A DNA stretch of 64,000 nucleotides from Epichloe hybrida. Its lineage: Eukaryota; Ascomycota; Sordariomycetes; Hypocreales; Clavicipitaceae. Where the stretch lies: assembly GCA_019022495.1 (NCBI GenBank), contig JAFEKR010000008.1:1550001-1614000 (forward strand), in the 5' to 3' direction. Below the pieces are notes generated by a model. That model worked only from the letters and a program-made list of their open reading frames with translations, did no database searches and had not been told where the DNA came from. The position numbers and the translations under genes were made by a program. Positions within the stretch are counted from its first letter, which is position 1. Every line of letters starts with the position of its first letter. Positions 23,297 to 36,350 of the stretch are shown piece by piece.

Positions 23297-23770
23297 TCAT
23301 TCCCCAACACCTACTTTGCCCCCCTTCGTCAAGTCCTTGTCACTCCCAGAGACCTTGTCCCACTCATCCTCTGTGCTCACGCTCGACTGGCTCCGCGACC
23401 CCGTCAGCGCGGCCGTCCCATCGTCGTGCCTCCGGACGGGCCTGTGCCGCACGCTTCTCGCCTCGTGCCTGCCCGTCGTCTCGACCTCGGTGTCATCACT
23501 GCCATCGTCCGCGCCTCGCGCCTCCCCCGCCGCCTGCGCCGCCTGCGCCGCCTGCGCCATCGCCAACTCGCGCGCGAACCAATTGATTGCCCACCAGAGA
23601 CCGGCGCACAACACCGACAGCACGGCAAAGTGTACGCTTGATGTGGCGAGGAGGAGCGCCAAGAGGACGACTTGGAGAGCCCCGAAGGACACGTTGGTGG
23701 CTATCAGGATGGTCGGGGTCGGGCCGGGCGTGAAGATGGATTCCCAGAGATCGATCACGAATGACGACAT
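23297..23770 (-). CDS. PKR1: Pkr1-family V-ATPase assembly factor (ER membrane)
   Basis: Small ER membrane protein required, in yeast, to assemble the membrane (Vo) sector of the vacuolar proton ATPase. 157 aa, single exon. The family signature is at the N-terminus: SFVIDLWESIFTPGPTPTIL, then ATNVSFGALQ, two hydrophobic helices (residues about 20-75) and the conserved INWFARELA. The tail (about 85-157) is Ala/Gly/Ser/Asp-rich, with a short Ala-Gln repeat, and poorly conserved as in homologues. I chose the Met at 23770 because upstream in-frame codons (to 23869) encode a poly-Phe stretch from a homopolymer run and do not match the family. It converges with the sugar transporter, whose stop lies 300 bp away. 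Confidence 0.88.
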   Translation of the reverse strand: MSSFVIDLWESIFTPGPTPTILIATNVSFGALQVVLLALLLATSSVHFAVLSVLCAGLWWAINWFARELAMAQAAQAAQAAGEARGADDGSDDTEVETTGRHEARSVRHRPVRRHDDGTAALTGSRSQSSVSTEDEWDKVSGSDKDLTKGGKVGVGE

Positions 23771-26700
23771 TTTTATGAAAAAAAAAAAGAAATAAAAAGT
23801 GTGCGTTGTACGCGTGTGATTCTCGTGGAAGTGGTAGCCGTCGACCGGGATGGGAAGGTGCCAAGGCAAGGAGGAGGTTTGATTTCTGCCGGATGATGGC
23901 GTTGGGACTTGGGATCTCGTGACGCAGCGACAAGTTTTCGTTTGTACGGGGGGGGGGGAAACTAGGTCGGGTCGCTGGGCGAGACGGATTGGCTCTCGAG
24001 GTTGTTTTGGGTCCGGATTCTTTTTCGCTTACTGGTGAGCTTCATCATAAGGACCGGGGGACGTGTGCACAATGGATGGCTGCCTGGAATTTGGGGGGGT
24101 TGACGGATGAAAAAGTAGGGATAAACCCGTGATATAGCCGATGAACAATCACCGCCACACAATCTCCAGGGTAAGGCGTTGCAGGCCAAGTTTGAGTTCC
24201 ATTTACAAAATCCAGCAAGCAGCATGTCCACGATAGCCTCATCCTCATCTTACGTTGCACGTTGAAAAAAAAAAGAAGCGGCGCAGCCGACTGGCTACTA
24301 ATTCTTGTCGATTACCCCTCATTGGCCCTTCAACACCTTTTTGGGTCACGCTTTCGACTTCGACGTTGTTGGTGATGCAAGAGCCGTCGGCATGGCCGAT
24401 ACCGAGGTTTTTTTTCGCAGCACAGGGCCGTGGGCCATGCCGGGTTCTTCTTCTTCAAAGGGCGACTTTTGCTCCAACCTTGCTCGGCTGCCTGGAAGTG
24501 TGCAGACCAGCATCGTGAAGTGGTTCCATACCTCCAGGTTGCGTCTGTGATTCTCGGCCGTAATCGGTCTTCCTGTGACGTTCTCGGCAATGTACGGACT
24601 TGCTCGGTACGGATTCCGGAGTACATACCAGGCCATGATGCGCGTTCGTGACCAAGTACACTACCAAGGTGTGCGCCATGATGTGGCCTGCTTTGCTTGT
24701 ACCTGCTTTGTGCTACACATGCCGCTCAGGTTTCGGGGTATCCCTCTTCTTGCGGATACATGGGGGAACATGATTCTCCATGTTGTACTCCGTACCGTCT
24801 TGGCAATCATGAACTACAACCTTCATTCAATTAGGAAACCTTCTCGGGTGACGAGAGGAGTTTTCTGACCATGGGAGACGCCATGTCGGCTGTCATGGCT
24901 GGCCTTGATGAGGCTCAAGGCTTGATCGAGTATTGGTTTTCACAAGACGGGGGGGGTTTGTTCATCTCAGCCGTTGCCGAACGTCCTTTTCGTATGGTCC
25001 TTTTCGTATCACCAATGGCTTTCAATTCGTACAACCAATGATGTGGGGTTTCCGACCGAGATGGTAATATTGAGGTAGCACTCGCGTGTAAGACTCCATG
25101 AACTATTATCCTGCATTCGATTTTGGGCTTCATGTCAGACGCAGGGGCAGCTAAAAAGCCGTCCAGGGCTAGGTCATTCCCAGTTCGGCAAGCAGCATAT
25201 TAAGCAAAGCGCTCTCATCGAGGGCAGGTCGTATCCGCCCAGGAGGGGTAAATAATGTTGCAGGAACTAATCGTTCCACGACCCCGGTTCTGGCATTATC
25301 CACCGAGCTTCTCGGAATCGGCCCGATCGTTTTTAGTCGTGACTTGCAATCTGCAAATTTGGCAACTCGGGACCTCCCGGGAAGGGAGGAGGTTCTAATT
25401 CGGGAGGTCCCTTCATCATTTGTGGACGGTATACATACGGACGTACGGAGTAGTCGCCCGAGGACATCATGCCAGCGGCGTCAGAAGTCCAGCCTAAAGC
25501 AAACAGAAGGTTGAAAGACATGGGATAAAGATGGGATGAAGACCCCGTCAAGGTTACCGCGAAAAGGCAACGTTACTGACATGGTTGCGGCAAATTGCAA
25601 GTGAAAGGCTTTAAGAGGCAACTTTGGGGAGGACAGTGGTTGAGCGCGCGGCTGAATGAGTGTGCTCCTATATTCATCATGGCCCAAACGTCAAACGCCA
25701 AGGCATGTGATGTGCTTTTGCATCGGTCGTTCCCGATCAAGTCTCGATGGACGGAGATGACAACGTTGGGGGACCCTGGGGCACCAAGCTCAATATGAAG
25801 AGGCATGCTGGCTGGAACAGCCTCGTTACTTCCAACCAGTACGGTTCGAGTGGTTCCTACGGAGTAATATCAATCAGCATCTTCTGATAGTTCTGGTCCC
25901 TTCCAGATGGTTATCGGACCAAAGTCATGGCGCAATGTCTAGCAAGATGAGTGTCTTTCAAGCCCTAAACATGTGTCTTATGCTCAGACCCTTTATGGAA
26001 AAAGACGTGCTCAGCGAATAAGATTCCGTCCCGTGGTCAACAAGACGAGAATGATCATCTCGATAGCCAAGCTCTCAGAGTTCGTATTTGTTGGACGGAA
26101 TCCACACGCGAAAGGCCAACCGAGTGGCTTCGGGTGAAGGGTGCGATGTTGCGTCATGGCTGTAAAGCCACGGATACACGAAATGGCATGCCGCGGTTCG
26201 CGAAATCATACCCAGACAACATGGCCTCAGCTCATGGAAGGACACACAAATATCGGCCTCGCCGCCACATGCCTGGCGTTCCTGTGTACGCACTCCCAAA
26301 AAGGGTGGGTGCGAGTTTCGACACTCTTGTACAATCCGTGCTCACAGCTTTTTTGGAAATTGGGATTTGCCACGGACACGGCCCCGACTTATATCAAGTC
26401 GAACACTCTGGGAAATCACCATTGTTGACGCCACCATGAACACTTGGGCCATACTCTACCGTCTCTGCGAATTGGTGGAAAGGCTGGCTAGCTCTATGTA
26501 CGGATCCGTACGATGCTTCAGATAGAACTGTGGTGTGGTAATATGTAATATGAAGTGGTTGTGCGAAGCGCTGCTCGATGTATGTTGGGCTCTGATCAGC
26601 CTAAATCTCCAAGCGGCAACAACGATATTGACATGGCAGCCCTTCGAAGTCTATATCGGGGAGAGGTTTCAGAAAAGAGCGTTTCATCCTTCTGCCACTG

Positions 26701-27993
26701 TATCTGGAATGAGCATCGGGACACGGGGTCATGCATCATCGCACATCCTACGGGGCCTTGGTTTCGCACACGAGTCGTTCCTGGAATCACAATTTGCCAT
26801 TCCGCCCATGCCGCCCACGCCGCTCACTCATGCCCCATCCCATGCCTCTAGTAGCAATATGAGGCTGAACATATGGGTCATAAGAGGACCAAACTAGCAG
26901 TCTTGCCCGGCAAACGTAGCGGCTGTTCCCTAATGCAGAACTTCTGCGATCCATAGATGGAGCCATGAAACATTTTATCGCGGAAAAAACCATAGGGCTA
27001 TGTAGTCTGTAGGCGGCGACGGTTTGAGAGGAATGACTGCCCGTTAGCTACCGAGCCTCCTTCAACTTGGAGAAGAGGACTGCGGGACTGCGTGAAGAGA
27101 TTTCCATCTCTCGAGGCAGGCCACTGCCTACTCATACCATCATTTATACCTGCAAGGCCATGCCAATTGGAAGTGGATGTGTGATACCATGGCCAAAGTA
27201 CATAGGCTTCGTCAACCTTCTCGACCATTTCTGAGATGTGTGAGCAGCGAATTGTTCCCTGCAACGTAACCTATTACCCGGAGTAAAGAGACCTGATAGT
27301 CAACAACAAAGTACTAATAAGAAGTAGAAATGCATACATACATACGACATCAACGAAGCGCAAGCATTATCATCATGTCCCATTTTTCTCTTGATGGGCT
27401 GAGGGCCAGATGCAGGGCGCCTCACATTGCAGGGATTTGATTACAGGCGTGGCTCCAGAAGAAGCCACGTCTTTCATGTTACGGAGACGGCAGGGTATGA
27501 CTATTGAAGCCATGAACAGGATGGGGGGCTTCCGAGAGAGGATACCGTGACCATGATTTTCGGCTCGCTCAGCGACATCCGAGGCGGTGGCCCTGGCAAT
27601 CAATACCTGAACCACGGCGATGCATGGCAGTTGGGAGCGTGGTTGAAGAGAATCAGAAAAGGCTTCTTTTCTGGTTGCCATTGGGCCATTTAGACGCCAC
27701 GCGATTCCGCCGTTGGCCACTTTGTCGAACGATTGCACCAACTTGCAATGGGCACAGCACGCTGGTCGGCGTTAGATTCGGTCTTTCTTTTTTCTTCTTC
27801 TTCTTTTGCGCGGCATTGGTCGTTTTTGGGCGTGAAGGGAACATCTCACGTGTTGTGTGCACCTGCGTGCTGTGTGTTGCGCAGGAAAGACAAAGGCACG
27901 CAGAAGGTTGCGTTTCATTCTACGGGGAAGGCAAGGCGGGCGTTCTTTCCTTCCAAATAACATTATCAACCCTACCTTGACAGACATGCATAC

Positions 27994-28035
27994 GTCATGT
28001 CAGTCATGTCAGTCTTGTCAGTCTTGTCAGTCTTG
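27994..28035. repeat. tandem repeat, 10-bp unit GTCAGTCTTG / GTCATGTCA type
   Basis: About four to five imperfect copies of a 10-bp unit (GTCAGTCATG then GTCAGTCTTG), in a region without a gene. An ordinary minisatellite. Confidence 0.7.
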
Positions 28036-28220
28036 ATCCGTGGGTGGCAGGGGCGAGATGAGACAAGCCGGGCCTCTCTTGCGGAACACTCAGGCAGATT
28101 TAGAGTTGCAAGCCACCACTGAGCTCCTCGGCATCACAAGATGTGGTGCAGAGTTTCGACTGAAATGAGTCGAGGAACTTGATTGATGCCGTCACAACGG
28201 AATCTCGCCCTCGACTGCAA

Positions 28221-28549
28221 TCATCCTTTCCCTTCTCCAACGGGAAGTCCCGATTGATGCTTCTTTAACCATTCTTCAATTACAGTAGTTTCTTGACGAA
28301 CGCGCGCCTTTGAGCAAGGAAGTCGGGAAGCTAGGAAAGCATTACCCTGAACCTTGGAATTAATGGCAAAGACGTTTTCATTCATGGACTTTTGCTTACC
28401 AAAGATGCCATACGGACTACGTAGGTTGGCCGATAGCCTGCGGGTATTATGGTTGGTGTGAAGCTTGGCCGATGATCGGCGCGACGCGAATCGACGTCTC
28501 TGGAAGTATTTTTGGAGGCGGCTGCAGGGCGAGCTGACATGGAATACAT
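28221..28549 (-). CDS. tentative small protein, two exons, unknown function
   Basis: Candidate gene only. Exon 28549-28400 (50 codons) starts MYSMSARPAAASKNT and ends YVVRMASL just before a GTAAGC donor at 28399. An acceptor after GTTCAG at 28347 restarts the frame in phase 0 at GNAFLASRLPC and runs to a stop at 28221, ending VIEEWLKKHQSGLP followed by a short Gly-rich tail. The 53-bp intron is of normal fungal size, though I see no good branch site. The product is 91 aa, basic, without a signal peptide. An overlapping open frame on the same strand reads a hydrophobic stretch (LILVLVIVFFLAV) but has no ATG. I recognise no homologue. It could be chance. Confidence 0.25.
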
Positions 28550-30191
28550 GGAAGCTTTCTTGGCTGACTGCAAGGAAGAACACAATCACAAGGACTAAAA
28601 TAAGCTTGTCCGAGTTGATGTCAACAGTCCCTCGGCTCCCATCTCACAAGTCTTACGGATTACAGTCTCACGCAACTAGCCCCCGATAATACCCCCAGGC
28701 GACCTTTCTGGCTCTTGTTGCAATATCCCCACCCCACGTCAAGTCAAGTCGTTTGGTTCGAACAGACGGGAGTACATGCCCTGCCAGAGAATGGGCCTGC
28801 CAGAGCCCACTCTCTGGCCTTCAGCGCATAATAGCAGGGTGCCCAGTGGACAGGCCGATGGGACAAGAACTTTGCACTCCAGAGATGGCGTGACGGGGGA
28901 CTGGAGCTATGGGGCGAATCGATTCCGATGGAGGCCCTCTGATGTGGCCGCTTCTGGCCCAGAGAACTTGACAACTTGACCGCTGCTGCTCATCTTCACC
29001 ATCTTCACCACCAAGTAGAGAGAGCTGGCGTGGGCCAACAACGGGCTCGACAAAGTTTCTTGTCTTTGCTCTGATCACTGATCACTGATGACTAACCCAT
29101 GTAGAGTCTGGGTCGTTTTCGCTAATAAATGTACCGATAGATTCAAGACATTGCACCTCGTCCCTACCCGTCGAAAAAAATGCCCGTGGGGAGCGCAGCG
29201 CTTTTCTCCCATCGGTCCGGCCAAGTGACATTCGCACGCCCCCCTGATGCTTACCGTTCTTCGCCCCCCCCCCCCCTCGTCCTCCTCCACAGGAAGGGGT
29301 CTGGTGTGTACCTTGCTTGTTGGTGTCTTAAAGCCGTACTAGCTCTGCTTCGAGCATGGAGCACTTGCTCTTATTACAGATATTGCGTGCCCATGTCCTG
29401 AGCATGAGATTGGGGGTTATCTCATCCTCTGCCAGTGGTAGGTACATAGATATTACACAGATCATCTCTTGTCAGTATGGCACTAAGGCCCCTGCTCTTT
29501 CGTGACCCCAATTCTAGGAGGCGTGCGAGAACTTACTGCAAAGACTCCACACTCATACAAGACTTGTACCTCTTTCCAAGCTTAAGTATAGGCCGGCGTC
29601 CCGACTTTAAGATCATCCAGATCGTGGATTACTCTTCATACCATATACTCACCTGTCTTGTTTTATCTGTTAACTCATACCAAACCTTCTTCATCAAGAC
29701 TTCAAATAGACCCGGGCAACAGTTGGAGCTCCTTCCCGTCTGGTTTCAAGTTCAGTCGAGCTGATGGTGTAAACGGACCCGAGTATCTCCAGCGTGTTAA
29801 AGCCACATGCCTCAACCTTTTGAAAGAAGTTACTAGAGAGGCATTGTTTCTTCTCTTTGGTTGAGCCAACTTCGAGTTTGAAGCCACCTTGAAGTACAAG
29901 AGAATCCAAAACGTACCGCTTGACAACAGAGTCTGATCACCTCGGATCAGACGACTGCAGCATGAGGTAAACAGGCTCGACCCTTACTCTTGTATGGACT
30001 GCCGCTCATTGATTTCAATAGTACTATAGCGATTCAATTCGAAACAGTCTTTGCCATGGCACCTAGATCAGCATTTACATGGCCTGGTATGCGCACTAGG
30101 CTGCTCCATTTCTCCAAGCACAACGCCTCTGACCGAAGCATTAGGACCCTTGGACTCTAGGTCATCAAACAGCAGCGTTCTTGGAACAGAC

Positions 30192-31104
30192 ATGAACTCA
30201 TTTTTGAGCGGCGGCTCAGAGGCGAGCTTGACACCGCCGCCTAGTGAAGCAAGATCTCTGGCATCGAGCCCACCGCGTGGCTCCATGACTCCCGAGCAGC
30301 ACGCAATGAACCAGTACAGAGACAGGTCGCGACGAGAATCCAAGATGGCAACGAGAATGAGACGAGCCGAAAGTGCATCATATACCACCTCGCCACCCCC
30401 AATGTGTTTGAGCGATGCTTGCAGTGCGATTCAGCTCCCACTCTACTCGACGGGCTCCTCCTCCATGAGTCTTCTGCCAGAACCCGCCCAGGGCCTACCA
30501 AGCCAGGCATACATGCCTCCCTACAATCCGTCTGTGCAGGAAACATCACAAACTTCTCAGATGTTTACCTCGGTACCATTCCCACAGTCAATGTGAGTTG
30601 ACAAGTCTGAACTTCCGTATCAGCAACAGGGTTGCTAACACATGAACCGCCAGATCTTCATCGTACAGCATGTCGATGAACTATGCTACTCTCTACTCTG
30701 GACCGAGCGATTACAGATACGCAGGCACAAGCAATGCTCCGGCTTCATCGTACAGCGCCCACAGCGCCCACGGCAATGCGCGAAACCCGCCACTGCTCAT
30801 GTCGCATGACAGCAGCCTCGCCTATGGTCCAGTTTCATCGGTTACTACGATTGGCAGCAGCGGAAGCAGCCACGACGGCGGCCACGTCAGAGTTGTACAG
30901 AGCAGACCGAAGCCTCGATGCTGGGACCATGGCTGCAATGGCCGTCAGTTTTCTACATTCAGCAACCTGCTACGACATCAACGCGAGAAATCAGGCCAAG
31001 CAGCGAAAGCCACTTGCCCGAACTGCGGAGCAGAATTCACTCGAACGACGGCAAGAAATGGGCATCTTTTACACGATAAGTGCAAACAACGAAAAGGAAG
31101 TTAG
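30192..31104 (+). CDS. C2H2-type zinc-finger protein, probable transcription regulator
   Basis: 283-aa protein with two exons, 30192-30592 and 30654-31104 (intron GTGAGT...CCAG, 61 bp). The conserved part is C-terminal: HVRVVQSRPKPRCWDHGCNG, then RQFSTFSNLLRHQREKSGQA and CPNCGAEFTRTTARNGHLLH, the pattern of a conserved Pezizomycotina zinc-finger family. The first finger has CxxxxC and a single clear histidine; the second is C2HC-like (CPNC...H...H...C). The N-terminal two thirds is Ser/Pro/Tyr-rich with SEASLTPPPSEARSLASSPP, typical of disordered activation regions. I chose the Met at 30192 because MNSFLSGGSEASLTPPP fits the family; the open frame extends upstream without an ATG. It stands alone, with more than 6 kb lacking a confident gene on either side. 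Target genes unknown. Confidence 0.8.
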
Positions 31105-34100
31105 AGGGCGTTCTCAATCCTCTCGGCCAAAAAAAAAAAAAAAAAAAAAAACAGAAAACAAACAAACAACCCAGCAAGGCACAGCCACCAGAAAGATCTC
31201 GGTGTCGGACCCTTGCGACTTGAGACCCATGTATTGCCCTATATGGTGATGATGCTACCTGCCCACGACAAAAGTACCTCGACTGGTAGCGTATGTACTG
31301 CCTTGCTAATATCAGGACTTGCTCACGAACCACTCGGCTGCTTGAATCGACCTTGGCAACCGCTGGCCTTTTTTTTTTTTGTACGAGTAGAAAGATGGTA
31401 ATGACTCTTGTCTGGTTCATGCCGCGCTCCCATCACTACGAGGTGTTTGTGTTGTTCGCTGGTCTCCTTTACTGTATTGTAGCCTTAATAGCAGTTGACA
31501 ACTAATTTTCAAGTTTGGACTTGCTTGCTAGAGGGGAGGAGGGACGGGGCGCCCGGCGGCGGATACTTTTGGTGTGGTGCAGCCCCCACCAAACCTACCA
31601 TGGGGTGGGTGATGTGGTGATGGGGTGATGGGGTGATTGGGGGGTGACGGGGGTGCTCCATGTTGACGAGAAAACGTGCCGCGGGCAGGGGTTTTGAATT
31701 ACCGATTCGACATGGATTTCTGGGCCATGTCCACGTGTTGTTCACGATGGAGGGGACTTTGAAGTTGGAGATTCCACCGTCACAGGCGAACTATGGAGTC
31801 CATGAGCGACGATGATGCACACGTCCTCTGCAAATAAGAGTAGGGAGAAGGGATAGAAGCCACGTTTTCTAATTGATGTTATTACTCCGTACTACGATTT
31901 CTCTCATCATCTTGATCAACATGCCGGACTTCTCGAAGGCAAGGGTCGGCGGGGCGTGACCGCGCGGGAGGTCTGATGGGGGATTAGCGAGAGCCAGAAT
32001 GGGCCAGAATGGGCTGCGTCGACGTCGCATGTTGGCAAGGATCAGGCGGGTGAAGTTGTTGCGGTGAAGTGTCTGGAAAGGCTTCCCCTCCGGGCCAAGG
32101 AGGTGTGACATCAACCGGGAAGGCTGGTTGACAGCCAACTTGGTTCGCATCCAAAGTGTCCTGACACGCACCGAGTACACGATGCACGTTGACGACGGGC
32201 CGCCGACGACGATGGGAACCGCACGCAACAGCTTGATTGTTCATGACTGTCCGCTTTAATACAGAATGGATCATTTATTCTCCCCTCCCCTCCATTTCTT
32301 TATTTTTGTTGTTAAATTTTTTTTTTTTTAATTCCTTATTTCTCCCATTTCTTTAGCAGCCAGCTGTGCGAGCCCAAACCGCAAGCAACTCCTGATACTT
32401 TATCTTGGTTCCTGACAAGCACGTACATTTTTATAGTTCAGCAAAACGACCGTCAACCCTCCAACGGCGCTAGTGTCTGACACACGGCCCAACAATTTTT
32501 GTTGCCTATTTTCAGTGGTTCTGAGGCGGGCGAAATAGAACAAGCGTCACCCTTGTTAGTCACCCGGGGCAAAGGTTACCTGCCGTGTGTGATCTGAGGA
32601 TAATAACACCTCGTTGGCATTTTGCAAGCAGACGAAAAGAGACGCGTGAACCAACGAGTCACGACTTTTGGGGAAAAAAAAAAGAAAAAAAAGAACAGAT
32701 AGATGGACCGTGCACGACAAGGTCTGGGTGGGGCAGGGACGCCCCCTTCTCTTACATAACCTCCCAGTACGGAGTAGGAGTAAGAAAACCGGCCATGGCT
32801 GACGTTCGGCGTTGAGACGGGGAGGGCGCATGATTCATGGTTTGAAGAACGACGAGGCATGCATTTTCCAGTGCCAATTGCAATTGAGCCTGACTGCCTG
32901 GGATCGAATTGCCTGCCGGGTAGCCGATGAGCCATGATCCCCCCTCAGGAACAAGGTTGAAGCGAAGGGCCTAGGTTAGGCAAAGGCCCAGGGGTCGAGG
33001 CGAAGGCGAGGCGCAAGTCGTGCAAGGCAAGTGTGCCTGCCAACAAGTCTAGAAGAAAAGAAGGACGGCAGGCACAAGGCACAGGGAACCCCCCCCCCCC
33101 TTCCCCCCGGGTGCTTGATTGGTGGGGGCCAGACAGTTGCAAAATGAATCTTGCCCCTGCCAGGCACATCGACGACGACGACGACAATGCGTACACCTGC
33201 CCGTCTCGACAATTCGAAAAGTCGACATGGGCATTCCTCGCGTGACATGCAATGACACACTTGCACCGACCCAGCTGCATCGCGGCAGTTGCTCTCTGAG
33301 AGATAAAGAGGGAACCATGCAGTTTCCCTGCGAAACGCGCCGATCTCGGAACGCAGACACTGCTGCGACGCAGACAACTTGCTGCAGCGCTGGGTTTGAC
33401 GTACTGTTCAGTGGGTCATCATTGATGACAATAGAGGGCTGGACTAGGACAGAAGTAAACAATCAATCAATTCAACAGGTTAAGGGATTTGGGAACTCGA
33501 AGCAAGGACGCCCACCCTCCGTATCAGGGTCATTCATCATGTCCTTTTCCTCGAAAGTATTTTCGAAGAGTTGGAAACTTGCTCCACCTGTGACTTGCGT
33601 TGAGCCGAGAGAACGGGAAGAATACATCTATGGCTTTACACGAGCAGACCCGAGCATCCGACACGGATGTGACCAAGTTGGTGTAATATTGTCTTGGCTG
33701 CACTGGACGCTGATCACTGCGGGGAAAGAGGGCAGTTCATCTCTTGCACGTCGTGTGTGCTGCGGATAGGAAACCGCTGGATTTGAAAACAAGTACTGAT
33801 AAGTGGTCGCGTTATACTCCGCATGAAACCATGGTTGAACCTAGCACGATGATGACCAGTACGGATTACTCCGCAGGCCATTAGCTGTCAAGTGAGCGAG
33901 ACCCTTTCCCCCGATTCTCCGTGGCCGCATCTTCGCATGGTGATGACCATCAAGCAGTTAGGCAGTGAGCAACTCGACACCGCTCGATACCGCTTCCTCG
34001 TCCATATGTGAATCACCACACACAAGTTCCGAGACACCACACGCACTTGCCATCGGGGCATTTAACTCTTCTTTTTTCTGGCCAAAGCGACGTCGAATCT

Positions 34101-34488
34101 ACCCGTCGACGCCATGTTGCGGCCCGTCACCCCCTAGCGCTGCCTAACAATCCGCAATTTCCTCACCAATATTGGTATTAAATGAGCATCTCTTGTCTCT
34201 CGCGGAACCAGGCGCAAGGTCCCGATATTCAGCGGAGAGATGAGTTCGACGCAGCTTAACTGCCGGGTTGGTGGACCCACGAGGATGGCGCGGGATCGAA
34301 CCACGGATGACACCCGGCTGTCCAGGCATTGGCACTAATACGAGGTAGATGGCCCATTGGGTCCGTTGCGCCGGCGGCTAACGGGAATGGTCTGATCGCT
34401 TGGTAGGACGGCGGGGTTTAGATGCTTGCTGCGTTGTGGCGGTTTACAAGATATCAACAGCGGTGGAGCGTTTGGTATATACCTCTTG

Positions 34489-34495
34489 AGAAGAA

Positions 34496-34527
<32 letters not shown>

Positions 34528-34530
34528 AGG
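34489..34530. repeat. GAA trinucleotide microsatellite
   Basis: About fourteen near-perfect AGA/GAA units (purine on the plus strand), with a GAGGAA interruption near the end. Not in a gene. Confidence 0.85.
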
Positions 34531-34749
34531 AAAAAGAGAAGGTGTTGCTGATACGGCGAGGTCTGCTGCACTTGTTGCCGAGCGGAATAGAATATATGCG
34601 TATCTTGGACATTGGTCACGCGAGCCCACGGTGGTGGCTATGACTCGGTGCGTTGCTTCAAAAAAAAAAAGAAGAAACAAAAATCCAAACAATGATGATG
34701 GAGCGACGGGCAAGTAAAGTCATGTCATTCTGACGTAGAGTTGGCGGTG

Positions 34750-34781
34750 CAATGCAATGCAATGCAACGCAATGCAACGCA
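34750..34781. repeat. AATGC pentanucleotide repeat
   Basis: About six units of CAATG, with two copies changed to CAACG. In a non-coding region. Confidence 0.8.
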
Positions 34782-35758
34782 GCGAAGATAAATGTGTCGG
34801 TCGCCGTCGCTCTTGACCACAGCCGACGCCAATGTTGCAACTCTAAATTATAAATAACAGCCACCAATCTGCCATCCATCTCTACGGATCAGATGGACAG
34901 GCATCCCGCAGTTGCGCCATGTAGAAGAATACCTTGGACGTCGAGAGATTTGCGTGCGTCTCAGAAGTTTACGCCGGATTAAGCGCCTGGCCAACAGGCC
35001 ATCTCAGATCCAAACCTCTTTTGCTTGGAAAGTGCGCAGACGTTTTCTGCTGCATGCGCGGAGTTGTGTGTTGTGTACGGATTACATGTGCAATACGGGC
35101 TACACCGTTTGATTATATTACAAGTCTGCGGAAGTATAACTCTGTATAATGGGCGGAATTAAGCGAATTAGATAGTAGCAGGAAATGAGGAGACGACGGC
35201 TATGTAGGATTGATAAGTTACCTTGGGTTTCCAAGTTGTTAGCGCTCACTACCCTATGTGTTCTCCCCGTGTAACTCTAATGGCTGTCGGGAAGGGGGGG
35301 GGACTTTGCATGTGTATGTGTGTATGCCATGTAGGCCATTGTGCATATGTATGTAAACATGTAAATATGCACACGCACGTACCAAGGCGAGGCGGAAGTA
35401 AGGCTACGTTGGGAACACACGCCCCCCGGTGTCGTGGTCAAGAAGCACGGAAGAACGGATGGAGAGAACCAACACGATTCGCTCTCTTCTGGTTTCGGTC
35501 GCTGTTTGTGCCCTTTGGCCCCCTCCCCCCTTGTACTCGGGGGGGAAAGGGGAGTGCAGCCGGTCAGGAGGCCCCCCCCCGACCCTGACCCCGACAGGGT
35601 TTCCGAATGAACGACGGCACCGGGGTTATTTTTAGCGGTGACGACCGGGGTAACGTTGCTGAGGTTTACATGTAGAACGAACTGCACAGTGATTCCGACC
35701 ACCGAGCCATTATCTAGCTCTGTTGTGGTGAAGAATCAGCCGAGCTGCCTGCAAGTGC

Positions 35759-35782
35759 GCGGATGCGGATGCGGATGCGGTT
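35759..35782. repeat. GGATGC hexanucleotide repeat
   Basis: Four tandem GCGGAT units, followed within 60 bp by a CTG-rich imperfect trinucleotide tract. Non-coding. Confidence 0.75.
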
Positions 35783-36292
35783 GTGCTCAAGACCTGGCAG
35801 GAAGACCCGGTTGGGTAAGAGTGGTGGTTGCCGTTGCCTGTTGCTGTTGCTGTTGCTGGCGCTGGTGCTGTTGCTGCTTGGTTCGTTTCACTCCCCCAAC
35901 AAGTCCACAAGGCCAACAAGCGACCAAGGCGCCAAGGTGCATGAATACATACAACAAGACCCGTGAGACAGGGAGTTGGCAAGCCCAATTGTTTCCATGG
36001 TCCTATCGTCTCTTGGTCCATTTGACCATGGAGCAGCCTGCCAGGTGGCCATGAACCAATCGCACGTGGTAATTAACATGTATGTGGTAGGCTCCTGAAG
36101 TCACGGGCTTGCTGGTATGGTTCATGATTTCACCCGGTTCCCTCGATCCATAAGCATCGGGAAGAAAAAAAGGGGGAAAGCCATTCGTGTCCCATCGCCA
36201 ACGCTCAAGCTCTGACTACATACATGTAGCGTTGGTTGACCTCATCTGACCAACAGCCGTCCGTTTTTCTCCGTCTGCGTCATACTGGCTCC

Positions 36293-36350
36293 GTGATGCG
36301 TGATGCGTGATGCGTGGTGCGTGGTGCGTGGTGCGTGATGCGTGATGCGT
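36293..36350. repeat. 7-bp minisatellite GTGATGC / GTGGTGC
   Basis: About eight tandem 7-bp units. Outer units read GTGATGC and the three central ones GTGGTGC, so the variant spread as a block. Non-coding. Confidence 0.85.

Larger units (their letters stand above)
23771..30191. other. 6.4-kb gene-poor region
   Basis: No gene I would call with confidence; a tentative two-exon frame at 28221-28549 is listed separately. Contents: G and A homopolymers near 23949-23957 and 24265-24274; motif-family copies at 24786, 25444, 25858 and 28654; a related 14-bp perfect palindrome GTACGGATCCGTAC at 26498-26511; a tandem repeat at 27994-28035; a C run near 29265-29275. The final 700 bp may be 5' UTR or promoter of the zinc-finger gene. 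Open frames of 60-120 codons occur on both strands without splice or family support. Confidence 0.45.

Noticed and set aside
33119..33769. 216-codon plus-strand open frame
   Set aside because: No family resemblance, poly-Arg from a GAC repeat, and no plausible gene structure around it.
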